NCBI RefSeq assembly: GCF_904846695.1
Contig: NZ_CAJHBR010000009.1
Span: 49,529 to 113,528, forward strand
Reading direction: 5' to 3'
DNA from: Psychrobacter urativorans
GTDB lineage: Bacteria > Pseudomonadota > Gammaproteobacteria > Pseudomonadales > Moraxellaceae
DNA: 64,000 nt
Part shown: positions 28,509 through 39,738 of the stretch, piece by piece
Numbering within the stretch: the stretch's first letter is position 1
Layout of the letters: each line of letters opens with the position of its first letter
Made by a program: the position numbers and the translations under genes
The notes under the pieces: generated by a model
The model's input: only the letters and a program-made list of their open reading frames with translations
The model's database searches: none
Told to the model about the DNA's origin: nothing

Positions 28509-29002
28509 TGCAACAACATCTGATTTCGGTATTGATGGAAAACGAAGCGGGATCGTTGTCGCGGGTCGTTGGTTTATTTTCCCAACGCGGCTATAATATC
28601 GAGACTCTGAACGTCGCACCGACAGACGATCCTACTATTTCACGCTTGACCTTGACGACTATTACTTCACCTGAAAAAATCGAACAAATGACTAAACAGT
28701 TGCATAAGCTGATAGAAGTAGTCAAAGTCCTTAACTTATCTGATACTGTACACGTTGAGCGTGAACTGATGCTGATTAAAGTTCGCGCAGTTGGTAATAT
28801 ACGCGAAGAGATTAAACGCAGTGCGGATATTTTTCGGGCGCAAATCGTTGATGTTAACGCTAGTATCTATACCCTTCAAATCGCTGGTGATACGGCCAAG
28901 CTTGATGGCTTTATAGATGTGCTTGGTCGTGAACGTATTTTAGAAGTGGTACGTTCAGGCGTCATCGGTATCGCTCGTGGTGAAAGAACACTGAGCGTTT
29001 AA
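28508..29002 (+). CDS. ilvH: Acetolactate synthase small subunit
   Basis: The regulatory subunit that activates the large subunit and confers valine feedback. The 164-residue product has an N-terminal ACT domain (about 4-75; ISVLMENEAGSLSRVVGLFSQRGYNIETL) and the C-terminal domain ending GVIGIARGERTLSV. The stop of ilvI and the start of this gene share a base (TAATG), giving tight coupling. A GGAGAGC site within the end of ilvI serves as its ribosome binding site. Confidence 0.96.
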   Translation: MQQHLISVLMENEAGSLSRVVGLFSQRGYNIETLNVAPTDDPTISRLTLTTITSPEKIEQMTKQLHKLIEVVKVLNLSDTVHVERELMLIKVRAVGNIREEIKRSADIFRAQIVDVNASIYTLQIAGDTAKLDGFIDVLGRERILEVVRSGVIGIARGERTLSV

Positions 29003-29060
29003 CCAGTACCGAATTTCCAAATTTCAATTTAAAAATTAACACTTAGAATTTAACATAACG

Positions 29061-29103
29061 CTTATAAAGCGCACTTTTTCTTATAGGAATAGTGCGTTAT
29101 AAG
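29061..29103 (+). promoter_or_regulatory. Bulged stem-loop between ilvH and ilvC
   Basis: CTTATAA-AG-CGCACT (29061-29075) pairs with AGTGCG-TTATAAG (29091-29103), a 13 bp stem with a two-base bulge and a 15-base loop. It has no T-run and lies about 50 bases before the ilvC start. It could be an RNA processing or stability element that lets ilvC level differ from ilvIH; this is inferred. Confidence 0.5.
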
Positions 29104-29130
29104 TATCTTACTATCCATGGCTCTCCATGA

Positions 29131-30168
<1,038 letters not shown>

Positions 30169-30234
30169 TTAATCAAATAATTTTTTGCTTAGCAAAAGCT
30201 AATTATTAATAGTTATTAGATCCGTGACTTTTAA

Positions 30235-30270
30235 CCCATGTTATCAAATTGATAGCATGGGCTTTTATTT
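30235..30270 (+). terminator. Terminator of the ilv operon
   Basis: CCCATGTTATCA and TGATAGCATGGG form a 12 bp stem with one G-T pair and an AAT loop, followed by CTTTTATTT. The rest of the 383-base gap to 30551 contains no gene. Confidence 0.85.
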
Positions 30271-30551
30271 ATTGGCAGTTCTGTTCTTTCACTATTATTC
30301 TCATGCTGCTCTGCTAATAATAAAATAATAGCGGTAAAGGCAGGCGAATATACGCACAAATCTAAGCTATGTTTTGCAATTAAGTTGAGCATAATGGTTG
30401 AAAACCACTATTAGCCGCCCAATATAAGCAAGCGATAGAGTGCTTGTTAGTCATTAAAGCCACCGAATAAAGGGCTATTTAAAATCTTGTCATTCTTTGA
30501 TCCCCATTGTTTTATTTTTTCTTTTTATAAACTATAGGTTGTGTCGCACTA

Positions 30552-30974
30552 ATGTCTTTTCCAGAATGGTTGAATCCACAGTTTGCATATATAGGTTGTA
30601 GTGCAGTAGTTGCTATACTTATTTTGATAGAAGGGGAGATGCTTAAGCGTAATAATGGCAAACTTCCTAAATCATTATTTTTTCGAGTCAGCTCACTATT
30701 AGATACGGCTTGGTTCTTTATCTCAGTAGCTATGCTATATGTGATTGAGCTGACCCCGTTAGCAGTTGCTGTTCCTGCTGCTTATGGAATTTATACCGTA
30801 TTTGGCTGGATATACGGCACTCGTCTGCTCAAGCGTACAGGCATTCCTGATTCTACTAAAGACTTAGTGGTACCTTCTAAATACATCGCTTACAGCCAAT
30901 CTTTTGCGCTAGTATTCTTTGCCTTGTGTCTATTAGTATTATCTTCACCTTGGCTAGCACTACCTACTCAATGA
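30552..30974 (+). CDS. Small integral membrane protein, unknown function
   Basis: A 140-residue protein with four hydrophobic segments at about 12-28, 50-68, 70-90 and 116-136. Between the third and fourth is a polar loop (YGTRLLKRTGIPDSTKDLVVPSKY). I do not recognise a named family. The N-terminus has no signal peptide cleavage site, so it is likely an inner-membrane protein. It is a single gene between terminators, so context gives no clue. Confidence 0.65.
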   Translation: MSFPEWLNPQFAYIGCSAVVAILILIEGEMLKRNNGKLPKSLFFRVSSLLDTAWFFISVAMLYVIELTPLAVAVPAAYGIYTVFGWIYGTRLLKRTGIPDSTKDLVVPSKYIAYSQSFALVFFALCLLVLSSPWLALPTQ

Positions 30975-31408
30975 TCAAGTAAATGCTAGTTTGGGCAAGT
31001 GCTATTTGCTTGCAATGACTTTTCTATAGCTGTAATGCAGCTTTTACCTCAGTTTAGCTACTACTAGAAGAGACTATATGCAACTAAGTGAATTTATGCA
31101 GCCTTAATGCTATAAAATTCTTACGCATAAAGGTTAAGGTTAAATTTAATAACCACTAGTTTCGGTGGTATTTACAGCTTTTAGTACTAGTAAAAAACTT
31201 TTACAAAACTCCTTAATTTAATCTATCATTGATTATAAAAACTGCTATAATAAAGTTGTACTTAAGAGGTTTGCGACAAAAATAGTGCAATATCACTGTG
31301 ATAAAGCGTTATTTAGTTTTAGCATTCTGCTAACAAATTAATTAAGTATTCATCAATCAATAGGCAACGACATACGTCTTGCCAACAGTTAAAGAGTTAG
31401 GAAAATTT
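30975..31408 (+). other. Upstream region and long leader of the cold-shock gene
   Basis: 434 bases with no gene. The right part is probably transcribed as a leader of about 150 bases from the extended minus-10 TGCTATAAT at 31243-31251. Long leaders are typical of cspA-type genes, where they control mRNA stability and translation at low temperature. I could not identify a cold-box sequence with confidence. Confidence 0.55.
31243..31251 (+). promoter_or_regulatory. Extended minus-10 promoter of the cold-shock gene
   Basis: TGCTATAAT matches TGnTATAAT fully. A start point near 31258 would leave an untranslated leader of about 150 bases before the ATG at 31409. Confidence 0.55.
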
Positions 31409-31621
31409 ATGTCTGATAAAGTTGAAGGCACTGTAAAGTGGTTTAATGAAGCTAAAGGTTTTGGTTTTATCGCGCAAGATAACGGTGGACAAGACGTATT
31501 CGCTCACTACAGCGCTATCCAAGGTGGTGGTTTCAAGACCCTAGCCGAAGGTCAAAAAGTGTCTTTCGTTTTAGGTGAAGGCAAAAAAGGCCCACAAGCT
31601 GAGCAAATCGAAGCTATCTAA
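31409..31621 (+). CDS. Cold-shock domain protein (CspA family)
   Basis: A 70-residue single-stranded nucleic acid binding protein that acts as an RNA chaperone. RNP1 is KGFGFIAQ and RNP2 is VFAHYSAI. The ATG at 31409 lies after TTAGGAAAA and gives the usual length ([17 protein letters not shown]); a longer frame from 31379 would add ten residues. RNP2 has VFAHYS, where VFVHFS is commoner. The gene is monocistronic with its own terminator. Confidence 0.95.
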   Translation: MSDKVEGTVKWFNEAKGFGFIAQDNGGQDVFAHYSAIQGGGFKTLAEGQKVSFVLGEGKKGPQAEQIEAI

Positions 31622-31734
31622 TCTTATTTGTTAGGCTCAATTGATTTATCAGTTAGCTTAATTCTATAAAGATTAAATCGTCACTAGATTACTTTGTTTG
31701 TTAAAACAAAAAAATATTGTTTAGACTGTATCGC

Positions 31735-31767
31735 AAAAGCAACCACTTATTGGGTTGCTTTTTTTTG
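31735..31767 (+). terminator. Terminator after the cold-shock gene
   Basis: AAAAGCAACC and GGTTGCTTTT form a perfect 10 bp stem with an eight-base loop, followed by further T. Confidence 0.85.
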
Positions 31768-31879
31768 GCCAAAATTTAGCTATAGATAAGTAAAACAAGG
31801 GAGAGAAGCGAATTTTTTATATTAGCTGGTGATTGATAGTAGTGAAGATAAATAATTTGATAACTATTGAGGGTGTACT

Positions 31880-32458
31880 ATGGATTGGCAAGCTTGGCTA
31901 TGGATGGATTGGCAGCAAATCGTTGGCATAACTGTATCGGTTATTGGTTTTTATTTCTTTTTGATAATGTTTACTCGTATCGTAGGTTTACGAAGCTTTT
32001 CTAAGCTCTCAAGTTACGATCTTGCCATGACCGTTGGCATTGGTAGCATTTTGGCCTCTACCGTGCTATCAAAATCAACCTCGCTATTACAAGGTGTTTT
32101 TGCTATTGGCGTGTTGTTTCTATTACAAGCGCTGCTGTCTATTGTCAGACGCAAATTTAAACCCATCAAAGCGCTGATAGACAATCAGCCTCTTGTTTTG
32201 ATGACTAACGGTGAGTATCTTTGGGATAACTTAAAAAAAGCCAAACTAAGTACTAATGATATTAAACAGATTTTACGCAAAAATGGTATTAAGGCTAAGT
32301 CTGAGGTTTTTGCCGTGATTATGGAAACCACGGCCGATATAAGTGTGATCAAGAATAATGAAGTTGTTCCTGACTGGTCATTATTTGATGATATCGATGA
32401 TAAGCAAGTATTAGTAACTACTTATAATAGTAATATCAACCAAAAATCTCAGCTTTAG
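31880..32458 (+). CDS. YetF/DUF421 family membrane protein
   Basis: A 192-residue member of the YetF (DUF421) family. Three N-terminal membrane helices span about 12-35, 48-62 and 66-86. The conserved FTRIVGLRSFSKLSSYDLAMTVGIGSILAS lies between, then a cytoplasmic beta domain (about 95-170; PLVLMTNGEYLWDNLKKAKLS, EVFAVIMETTADISV). Family members have been tied to spore lipid or membrane stability in Bacillus, but their activity is unknown. It stands alone. Confidence 0.82.
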   Translation: MDWQAWLWMDWQQIVGITVSVIGFYFFLIMFTRIVGLRSFSKLSSYDLAMTVGIGSILASTVLSKSTSLLQGVFAIGVLFLLQALLSIVRRKFKPIKALIDNQPLVLMTNGEYLWDNLKKAKLSTNDIKQILRKNGIKAKSEVFAVIMETTADISVIKNNEVVPDWSLFDDIDDKQVLVTTYNSNINQKSQL

Positions 32459-32819
32459 ATACTATAGAAGTAATGATAAAACCTTAAGTAAATAAGCACT
32501 TAGCTGTGATACAAAGCATAACTATTATAATTATTATGACTATATATAATTAGCTATAACTAAAGGTTTTAAGCTTATATTGGCTATTTTTCAGAAATAG
32601 TGACAAATTTATGACCGATTATTCACGGCGTCATCTTGACCTTATAAGCGCTCTCACGCAAGATAGTCTAGTCTAATAAGTACAGCTAAGTGCTAACCAT
32701 TATGTGCTATAAGCTAAAACTGCTAAATATAACTTTGAACGACCGTAAAGCTCCACTTTTTATTTATAGCTGTTTTTTATTTAATACTTTTAAATTCACA
32801 TATAACAAACGAGGAACGT
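32459..32819 (+). other. Upstream region of etfB
   Basis: 361 bases of AT-rich DNA with no gene. It must hold the etfBA promoter. I see no element good enough to name; AACGAGGAACG at 32808-32818 is the ribosome binding region. Confidence 0.5.
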
Positions 32820-33569
32820 ATGAAAGCATTAGTCGCGGTCAAGCGTGTCATTGATTACAACGTAAAAGTTCGTGTAAAAGCTGATCATTCAGCGGTTGAT
32901 TTATCTAACACCAAAATGTCTATCAACCCTTTTGATGAAATTGCGGTTGAAGAAGCGGTTCGTCTAAAAGAAGCAGGCGTTATCGAAGAGATTATCGTAG
33001 TCTCAATTGGTCCTAAAGAAGCACAAGAACAGATTCGTTCGGCATTAGCTTTAGGAGCTGACCGTGGCGTATTGGTACAAACTGACGCTAAGCCTTATCC
33101 ACTACAAGTGGCCAAAATCCTAAAAAGTATCGCTGAGTCTGAAGGTACTGATATTATTTTGTTAGGTAAGCAAGCCATTGATGATGATAATAATCAAACT
33201 GGTCAAATGCTGGCGGCACTGATGGGCATTGGTCAAGGTACTTTTGCTTCAGAAGTTAAAGTAGAAGGCGATAAAGTAAACGTCACTCGTGAAGTGGATG
33301 GTGGTGCACAAACAGTAGCACTGTCTCTACCAGCAGTTATCACTACTGACTTACGCCTTAATGAGCCACGTTATGCCAAGCTGCCTAACATCATGAAAGC
33401 TAAGAAAAAGCCACTTGATGAAAAAACGCCTGCTGATTTTGGGGTAGATATGACCTCTAAACAAGAGATCACCAAAGTTGAGCCACCTGCTGAGCGTAAA
33501 GCGGGTATCACGGTTAAGTCAGTAGACGAATTAGTCGACAAGCTAAGAAATGAAGCCAAAGTCATTTAG
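32820..33569 (+). CDS. etfB: Electron transfer flavoprotein beta subunit
   Basis: EtfB, with EtfA, passes electrons from acyl-CoA and other dehydrogenases to ETF-quinone oxidoreductase in the membrane. The 249-residue product has [36 protein letters not shown] and the AMP-binding [19 protein letters not shown] near 117-135. The family signature [31 protein letters not shown] is present at about 158-188. It precedes etfA by 53 bases on the same strand. Confidence 0.97.
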   Translation: MKALVAVKRVIDYNVKVRVKADHSAVDLSNTKMSINPFDEIAVEEAVRLKEAGVIEEIIVVSIGPKEAQEQIRSALALGADRGVLVQTDAKPYPLQVAKILKSIAESEGTDIILLGKQAIDDDNNQTGQMLAALMGIGQGTFASEVKVEGDKVNVTREVDGGAQTVALSLPAVITTDLRLNEPRYAKLPNIMKAKKKPLDEKTPADFGVDMTSKQEITKVEPPAERKAGITVKSVDELVDKLRNEAKVI

Positions 33570-33622
33570 GCTAACAGCTGACCATACGAATAGATGATAC
33601 GAATAAATAAAGGACAAAAATC

Positions 33623-34555
33623 ATGGCTATTTTGGTATATGCAGAACATGACAATGCCAGTCTAAAAAAGGCAACTTTAAACACTATCGCCGCCGCTAAA
33701 CAAATAGGCGCTGATGTTCATGTATTGGTTGCTGGTAGTAGCAATCAAGCGGTAGCTGACGAAGCTGCGAAAGCTGAAGGGGTGACTAAAGTCCTATTAG
33801 CAGATAACGCCGTTTATGAGCATCAATTGGCAGAAAATATTGCGTTATTAGTTGCTGATATTGCTAGTGACTACAGCCATATTTTGGCTCCTGCAACCAG
33901 TACTGGTAAAGGATTTATGCCACGTGCAGCAGCATTACTTGATGTAAGTATGCTGTCTGAAATCACTGCAGTTATAGATCCACAAACTTTTGAACGTCCT
34001 ATCTACGCAGGTAATGCTACTGCTACCGTTAAGACTACAGAAGAAAAAGTTATGATAACGGTACGTGCTACAGCTTTTGATCCTGTTGCTGCCGAAGGTG
34101 GTTCAGCCACTGTCGAAACTATCGATAATGTACAAGAAGCTGGTAAAGCAACTTTTATTAATGAAGAGATGGCTAAGTCTGACCGTCCTGAATTGACTTC
34201 AGCATCAATCGTAGTTTCAGGTGGTCGTGCGCTTGCTAACAGTGAGAACTTTACTAAGTATATCGAACCGCTTGCTGACAAGTTAGGTGCTGCTATTGGC
34301 GCTTCACGTGCTGCTGTCGATGCAGGTTATGTTGCTAACGATATGCAAGTTGGTCAAACTGGTAAAATCGTTGCCCCAGATCTATACATTGCCGCTGGTA
34401 TTTCAGGTGCCATTCAGCATTTAGCGGGTATGAAAGACTCTAAAGTTATCGTAGCTATCAATAATGATCCAGATTCACCTATCGCTAGCGTGGCTGATTA
34501 CTACTTAGAAGCAGATTTATTCCAGGCGTTACCTGAGTTGACTAGCAAGATTTAA
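33623..34555 (+). CDS. etfA: Electron transfer flavoprotein alpha subunit
   Basis: The FAD-binding partner of EtfB, 310 residues. Domain I is the N-terminal half (MAILVYAEHDNASLKKATLNTI). The FAD domain is C-terminal: SGGRALAN, SRAAVDAGYVANDMQVGQTGK and LYIAAGISGAIQHLAGM, with NNDPDSPI. The pair forms one unit ended by a strong terminator. No ETF dehydrogenase gene is adjacent. Confidence 0.97.
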   Translation: MAILVYAEHDNASLKKATLNTIAAAKQIGADVHVLVAGSSNQAVADEAAKAEGVTKVLLADNAVYEHQLAENIALLVADIASDYSHILAPATSTGKGFMPRAAALLDVSMLSEITAVIDPQTFERPIYAGNATATVKTTEEKVMITVRATAFDPVAAEGGSATVETIDNVQEAGKATFINEEMAKSDRPELTSASIVVSGGRALANSENFTKYIEPLADKLGAAIGASRAAVDAGYVANDMQVGQTGKIVAPDLYIAAGISGAIQHLAGMKDSKVIVAINNDPDSPIASVADYYLEADLFQALPELTSKI

Positions 34556-34594
34556 GCTTAGCCAAATCATTGACTGTTTAATATATTATTATAT

Positions 34595-34629
34595 AAAAAA
34601 TCCCGCTATCATTGATAGCGGGATTTTTT
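34595..34629. terminator. Terminator between etfA and the SpoU-type methyltransferase
   Basis: AAAAAATCCCGCTATC and its exact complement form a 16 bp stem with an ATT loop. It serves convergent genes and is symmetric. Confidence 0.93.
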
Positions 34630-34671
34630 ATACACTTGTCACCCATCAAAGTGCTTCTTCAATCACTGTTT

Positions 34672-35475
34672 TTAGGAATATTGACGTTGACGCAAAGTTT
34701 CATACAGACAGAGCGCTCCGGCAATAGCGACATTCAGGCTCTCTTGACCATTAGGTTGCGGCAAGGCGATAGGAGTAGCACATTGCATGAGCTCAGCGCA
34801 AACCCCTTGACCCTCGTGACCCATAATCCAAGCAGTAGGCTGGCGTAGATCATGCTGGTAGATTAAAGTATCGGTGTGCGAGCTCGTAGCTAAGAGCGGT
34901 ACTTGTACTTTGTCTAAAATATCGGTCACGCTTAGCCCTTCATAGATAGTCAATGCAAACTGCGCACCCATGCCAGCCCGTAAAGTCTTCGGTGACCATG
35001 CTTGAGCGGTGCCACTAGTACAAAGTATAGTATCAATGCCAACAGCTGCAGCCGTGCGCAGTAAAGTACCTACGTTACCACTGTCTTGGACGTCATCTAA
35101 TATCAAACAGTCAGTAGTAATCATCGGCAGAATAGGCGCTGGTATCTTGACTATGGCCATAACATCAATACCTGAGCCTAAACTACGAATGCTCTTGTAT
35201 AACGAGTCTGACATGACTAAAACACTAATATCAGTAGTCAGGCGGCTTAGTATTTGCTGTACTTCAGGGTGGCCATGAGCGGATTCTGCTACTAGTATTT
35301 GTTCGAATGGGTAATCGCTGCGTAAAGCGGCATCAATTAAATGTATGCCTTCAAGTACAGTCTGCGCTTGTTTATTGCGTTGGCGTGCTTGAGTTAATAA
35401 AGCTTTGGCCAGCTTTATCGTTTGGTTCTTATCAGAAGTAACTAGGGGGTTTAGCTCGTTTGCATATAATGTCAT
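34672..35475 (-). CDS. TrmH/SpoU-family RNA 2'-O-methyltransferase
   Basis: A 267-residue knotted (SPOUT) methyltransferase using S-adenosylmethionine on rRNA or tRNA ribose. Motifs are DDVQDSGNVGTLLRTAAAVGI (about 120-140), WIMGHEGQGV and LPQPNGQESLNVAIAGALCLYE at the C-terminus. An N-terminal substrate-binding region (about 1-110) is present, as in RlmB-like proteins. I chose the ATG at 35475; the frame opens with a TTG seven codons earlier. The RNA target cannot be told from sequence. Confidence 0.87.
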   Translation of the reverse strand: MTLYANELNPLVTSDKNQTIKLAKALLTQARQRNKQAQTVLEGIHLIDAALRSDYPFEQILVAESAHGHPEVQQILSRLTTDISVLVMSDSLYKSIRSLGSGIDVMAIVKIPAPILPMITTDCLILDDVQDSGNVGTLLRTAAAVGIDTILCTSGTAQAWSPKTLRAGMGAQFALTIYEGLSVTDILDKVQVPLLATSSHTDTLIYQHDLRQPTAWIMGHEGQGVCAELMQCATPIALPQPNGQESLNVAIAGALCLYETLRQRQYS

Positions 35476-35606
35476 AATAGACCGCTTAAAAATCAATATA
35501 AAGTTGCGCGGCTTAACCGTTCAACTGGCTAAAAATTAGTCGTCAAAAAGGTAAACCCAGTCAAGGTCATTTATGGATAACCGCCTATTACAGACGGTCA
35601 TCTAAG

Positions 35607-36596
35607 TTAGCCCTGTTTATTAGCATGCTGTAAATGTAGCTCTTTGACATAATTGACTTCGTTTTTGCTACCAAGGACTACAGGCACCCGCTGATGAATA
35701 TCTGTAGGCTCGATATCGAGGATACGGTTGACAGCATCAGTAGCACTACCACCAGCTCGTTCGATTAATAAGCTCATCGGGTTGGCCTCGTACATCAAGC
35801 GTAATTTGCCAGCTTTATTGGCATACTTAGTGTCAAACGGATAAGTAAAGAGACCGCCGCGGCATAAAATACGGTGCACATCACCGACCATGGCTGCTAC
35901 CCAACGGGTATTAAAATCACGCTCGCGCACACCAGCTTCACCAGCGATCAACTCATCTATATATTGCTGCATAGGCGCACGCCAATAGCGATAGTTGGAG
36001 CTGTTAATCGAGTACTCGCTAGTGTCTGCATCGATTTGGACTTGTTCTTCAACCACGATATAATCTCCAGTATCAGGATCGAGACTGAACATAACTACTG
36101 TATCAGTGATAGTCAGCGCTAGCATCGTAGAAGTGCCATATAATAAATAGCCAGCTGCTAGCTGTTTAGTGCCTGGCTGCAAAAAGTCTTGATCTTCGCT
36201 CGCTTGGCCTTGACGATTATAAGGAAGGATGGAGAAAATAGTTCCCACCGCCATATTGATGTCGATGTTAGAGGAGCCATCAAGAGGATCAAATAATACT
36301 AATAAGCTACCGTCTACATTGGCAGGAGTAGCATGATCTAGTTCTTCTGAGGCAACCCCAGCGCAATGACTATTTTGTGCTAAAGCGTCTAATAACAAAT
36401 CATTGGCTAAAACATCGAGCTTTTTTTGATCTTCGCCTTGAACGTTTTGATTGCCCGCTTCCCCTAAGATATCTGCAAGCGCGCCTTTTCTTAATAGCTG
36501 GGCAATGGTTTTACCAACGTCAGTAACAGTGGTGATTACTTCGCTAAGCGCAGCGTCGCAAGAAACATGGTTTAAGTAGTCGGTCAAAGTGGTCAT
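35607..36596 (-). CDS. fbp: Fructose-1,6-bisphosphatase class I
   Basis: Fbp removes the 1-phosphate from fructose 1,6-bisphosphate in gluconeogenesis. The 329-residue product has the metal and substrate motif [11 protein letters not shown] near 102-112, [17 protein letters not shown] near 45-60, GGLFTYPFD and [21 protein letters not shown] gluconeogenic enzyme suits a bacterium living on organic acids and ketone bodies. It is a single-gene unit. Confidence 0.95.
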   Translation of the reverse strand: MTTLTDYLNHVSCDAALSEVITTVTDVGKTIAQLLRKGALADILGEAGNQNVQGEDQKKLDVLANDLLLDALAQNSHCAGVASEELDHATPANVDGSLLVLFDPLDGSSNIDINMAVGTIFSILPYNRQGQASEDQDFLQPGTKQLAAGYLLYGTSTMLALTITDTVVMFSLDPDTGDYIVVEEQVQIDADTSEYSINSSNYRYWRAPMQQYIDELIAGEAGVRERDFNTRWVAAMVGDVHRILCRGGLFTYPFDTKYANKAGKLRLMYEANPMSLLIERAGGSATDAVNRILDIEPTDIHQRVPVVLGSKNEVNYVKELHLQHANKQG

Positions 36597-37353
36597 AAAG
36601 CTTCCTAGTAAGTAGGATTATAATAAAAGTGTTATCATAAAAAAGTGATAAAACGACTGGGCTATAAATCTTAACTGAATCTTTAATAAATAGTGATCAG
36701 GCAGTGCATTACAGTGTTAATTATTAGCTATTAAAGGTAATGATGGCGGTTGAAGGCTATTGATAAGCTCGATAAAAAGTTATATCAATAGACCTTAGCC
36801 TATCTTTAGTAGTCAAATAATAGCTACATACATAACTGTGCTAAATTAGTCAGAGCGCTATGTTTATGACTATGACAAAATCAGCTACACTATGGCTAAG
36901 GCATGTCCTCATTTAACAGCATAAATAGTTACTGGGCTTAAAATGGCTATCTCTCTATATTACTGTGACTCTTTGAGCGTTTATAGACAATAAGATGATA
37001 TTCTCTACAACAATTATTTTGATTGACAAAAATGTAGCGCATTTTTATCCTCATTCGCTAATTGATGAGCCGTCTTAATGTCATTAGCGCTGATAAATTT
37101 TGGTACAACCGTCATTAAAAGAGTTGATAATAGCCTTAAGTTGTAGCATTCATTATCAGTAGTCATTAGCATTATAAAGTTATTGCGGTAAAGTGTAGCA
37201 AATAAGCGACAAAATGTCCTTATTGCTAGACGGTTAACTAAGTGTTTTAAGCAAAATACCAATGATTATAAGTATAATAACCTTAGCTGTAATATTCAGT
37301 TTGAATCAGTAAATTCAATCCTAAATATAAACCTATCATAAAGACTTGCCATT
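36597..37353. other. fbp-pyrB divergent intergenic region
   Basis: 757 bases with no supported gene. An 82-codon open frame on the minus strand (37014-37262) has no ribosome binding site or recognisable motif and I do not call it. Divergent promoters for fbp and pyrB must be here. I see no attenuator-like hairpin with a T-run near pyrB. Confidence 0.55.
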
Positions 37354-38421
37354 ATGCCAAATACTCACGATACCAAGAATAACGTTTCCCCTTCTGAATA
37401 CGCCAAGTTTGATCCTAGTACTATTCATCAAAGACTCAATACTTCGCTTAGTCGACCACAATTAAATAGTGATGGTAGCATAAGGCATTTTTTGGGAGTG
37501 GAAGGTCTTAATAAAGCGCAATTGCAAGCTATCATTGCCAAAGCTGAAACTTTCTTCGATGAAAATGGGCAACTGATTAATCGTCCTGAGTTGGAAGGTT
37601 GTACGGTGATGAATCTGTTTTTTGAGCCATCAACTCGTACGCGGACTACCTTCGAGGTCGCTGAAAAACGTCTTGGTGCTAATGTGTTGAACCTTGATAT
37701 TGCCAGCTCTAGTGCCAAAAAAGGCGAAAGCCTACGCGATACGCTGTGGAATCTACAAGCAATGACTGCTGATATTTTTGTAGTGCGTCATTCCGCTTCT
37801 GGCGCTGCACATTTTATGGCTACTGAGGTGACCCCAGATATTGCTATTATTAATGGCGGTGATGGCTGGCATGCACATCCTACGCAAGGTATGCTCGATA
37901 TGCTCACTATTCACCGTGAAGCGCCGCGTCCGTTTGAAGAGTTGTCAGTGGCTATCATTGGCGATGTCAAGCATTCACGAGTAGCTCGATCCGATATCAG
38001 TGCCTTGCAAACCTTAGGTGTCAAAGATATAAGAGTGATAGCGCCACGTACGCTGCTACCAAAAGGTATTGAGCGTTTTGGGGTGCAAGTGTATGAGGAT
38101 ATGAACAGCTGCGTGCGTGACTGTGATGTGATTATGGGGCTTAGAATACAGAACGAGCGTATTGGCTCGCCTCTACTAGCTTCATCGAGTGAATATTATA
38201 AGCAGTATGGCATTACCCCTGAGCGGGTAGCGTTAGCCAAACCCGATGCGCTAATTATGCACCCTGGGCCAATGAATCGTGGGGTGGAAATTGCCTCAAG
38301 CGTGGCTGATGGCCCGCAATCCGTTATCTTAAAGCAGGTGAGTAATGGGGTCGCTATTCGCATGGCAGTATTGGCTTTGACTATGGAAGGGCAGCGTGCT
38401 CACCAAGCGAATAGAGGATAA
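37354..38421 (+). CDS. pyrB: Aspartate carbamoyltransferase catalytic subunit
   Basis: PyrB joins carbamoyl phosphate and aspartate in the first committed step of pyrimidine synthesis. The 355-residue product has the carbamoyl phosphate loop [13 protein letters not shown] at 89-101, the mobile [12 protein letters not shown] loop near 113, and HPTQGMLDM. About 40 N-terminal residues precede the core, as in the class A enzymes of Pseudomonas that assemble with a dihydroorotase-like partner. The next gene, pyrC', supplies that partner. No pyrI regulatory subunit is present. Confidence 0.95.
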   Translation: MPNTHDTKNNVSPSEYAKFDPSTIHQRLNTSLSRPQLNSDGSIRHFLGVEGLNKAQLQAIIAKAETFFDENGQLINRPELEGCTVMNLFFEPSTRTRTTFEVAEKRLGANVLNLDIASSSAKKGESLRDTLWNLQAMTADIFVVRHSASGAAHFMATEVTPDIAIINGGDGWHAHPTQGMLDMLTIHREAPRPFEELSVAIIGDVKHSRVARSDISALQTLGVKDIRVIAPRTLLPKGIERFGVQVYEDMNSCVRDCDVIMGLRIQNERIGSPLLASSSEYYKQYGITPERVALAKPDALIMHPGPMNRGVEIASSVADGPQSVILKQVSNGVAIRMAVLALTMEGQRAHQANRG

Positions 38422-38526
38422 TTGCTAACAGTAGATTAGATTTTGATGTGATACTAATTTAGCCCATAGCTGTTGATTAGTTTTTGTCTACTTTCCTATT
38501 TAACTTATTTACATGGTACCCAGCTC

Positions 38527-39738
38527 ATGATCGATAATAATAACACTACAGCACAGATAATCGACCTATTGCCTACCGCTTTTAGCCAATCACTACCCAG
38601 TTCAGTGAGTGAGCAGTTGACTAATAACGCATCAGATCATCAACTGTGGCTACTACCGCCTTTGGTTGATTTGTGCGCCCGCTTACGTGAACCAGGGTTG
38701 CAGCAGCATGGGACGCTGGCATCAGAAGGCAGCGCAGCACTGGCTAATGGATTTTTGCATGTAGTCATTCCGCCTGATACTAATCCTATATTAGAGAATG
38801 GCTCATTGCTAAAGGGGTTGCGAGAACGAGCGTTAGAAGATGGTGGCATTCACTTACATATCTTAGGTGCACTGACGGCAGGGTTAAAGGGGGAAAGGCC
38901 TTCTAATATTGCTGGCCTCAAAAAAGGCGGTTGTATTGCAGTCTCTAATGCTCGTCGACCTTTTGAAAATGATTTAGTCCAGTTGCGTACCTTGGAGTAT
39001 GCCGCTACCTTTGGGATGAAAGTATTCTTCTATCCTGATGAGCCTAGCTTATCTGGTGATGGCGTGGCTCATGAAGGCTATATCGCCTCTTATCATGGTT
39101 TGCAAGGCATTCCTTGGATTGCCGAGACCGTAGCTTTATCAACGCAATTACTAATGGTTGAAGAGACCGGCATTGCCGCTCATTTTAGTCAACTATCTTG
39201 TAAGTCTTCAGTGGAGCTTATGCGCTGGGCTAAAGATAAGGGTTTACCAGTCACTTGTGATGTGGCGATGCATCAGTTGCATTTGACCGATGATAATCTA
39301 GAAGGCTTTAATGCTATGTCATATGTACTGCCGCCATTACGCAGTAACACCGATCAGCAAGCGCTACGTCGTGGTCTTAAAGACGGCACTATCGATGCCA
39401 TTTGTAGCCATCATGAGCCGCTCAACGTTACTGCCAAAAAAGCCCCTTTTGCTGAGAGTACCCCAGGTATTTCCAACTTCGATACTTTTATGGCGCTGGC
39501 GTGTCAGCTAGTGCGTGATGAGGTGCTAACAGTAGAGCAACTAGTGGCTAAGATTTGTCTCAATCCGGCAAAGATTGCTGGTATTGAAGATCAATATCTA
39601 GAAACGGGCGGAGCTATCTTAGTAGACCCTGATATGACATGGCAAGTAACTACTGAAACTATGCTGTCTAATGGTAAAAATACCCCTTTCTTTGGCCAAC
39701 AGTTACAAGGTCGTGTCGTGGAGACATTCTTTGGCTAA
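38527..39738 (+). CDS. pyrC': Inactive dihydroorotase-like subunit of aspartate carbamoyltransferase
   Basis: A 403-residue dihydroorotase homologue without the catalytic metal site. The family HxH before LREPG is replaced (VDLCARLREPG, Cys50 and Arg52), and the later catalytic DHAP is HHEP (SHHEPL, 294-299). In Pseudomonas such PyrC' proteins have no dihydroorotase activity but are needed to assemble the PyrB dodecamer; the same role is inferred here from the pyrB-pyrC' order. I chose the ATG at 38527; an upstream frame from 38473 lacks a ribosome binding site. An active pyrC must lie elsewhere. Confidence 0.9.
   Translation: MIDNNNTTAQIIDLLPTAFSQSLPSSVSEQLTNNASDHQLWLLPPLVDLCARLREPGLQQHGTLASEGSAALANGFLHVVIPPDTNPILENGSLLKGLRERALEDGGIHLHILGALTAGLKGERPSNIAGLKKGGCIAVSNARRPFENDLVQLRTLEYAATFGMKVFFYPDEPSLSGDGVAHEGYIASYHGLQGIPWIAETVALSTQLLMVEETGIAAHFSQLSCKSSVELMRWAKDKGLPVTCDVAMHQLHLTDDNLEGFNAMSYVLPPLRSNTDQQALRRGLKDGTIDAICSHHEPLNVTAKKAPFAESTPGISNFDTFMALACQLVRDEVLTVEQLVAKICLNPAKIAGIEDQYLETGGAILVDPDMTWQVTTETMLSNGKNTPFFGQQLQGRVVETFFG

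Noticed and set aside
37014..37262. 82-codon open frame on the minus strand in the fbp-pyrB gap
   Set aside because: No ribosome binding site, no recognisable motif, and irregular composition with rare-looking codons. It lies in AT-rich intergenic DNA where such frames arise by chance.
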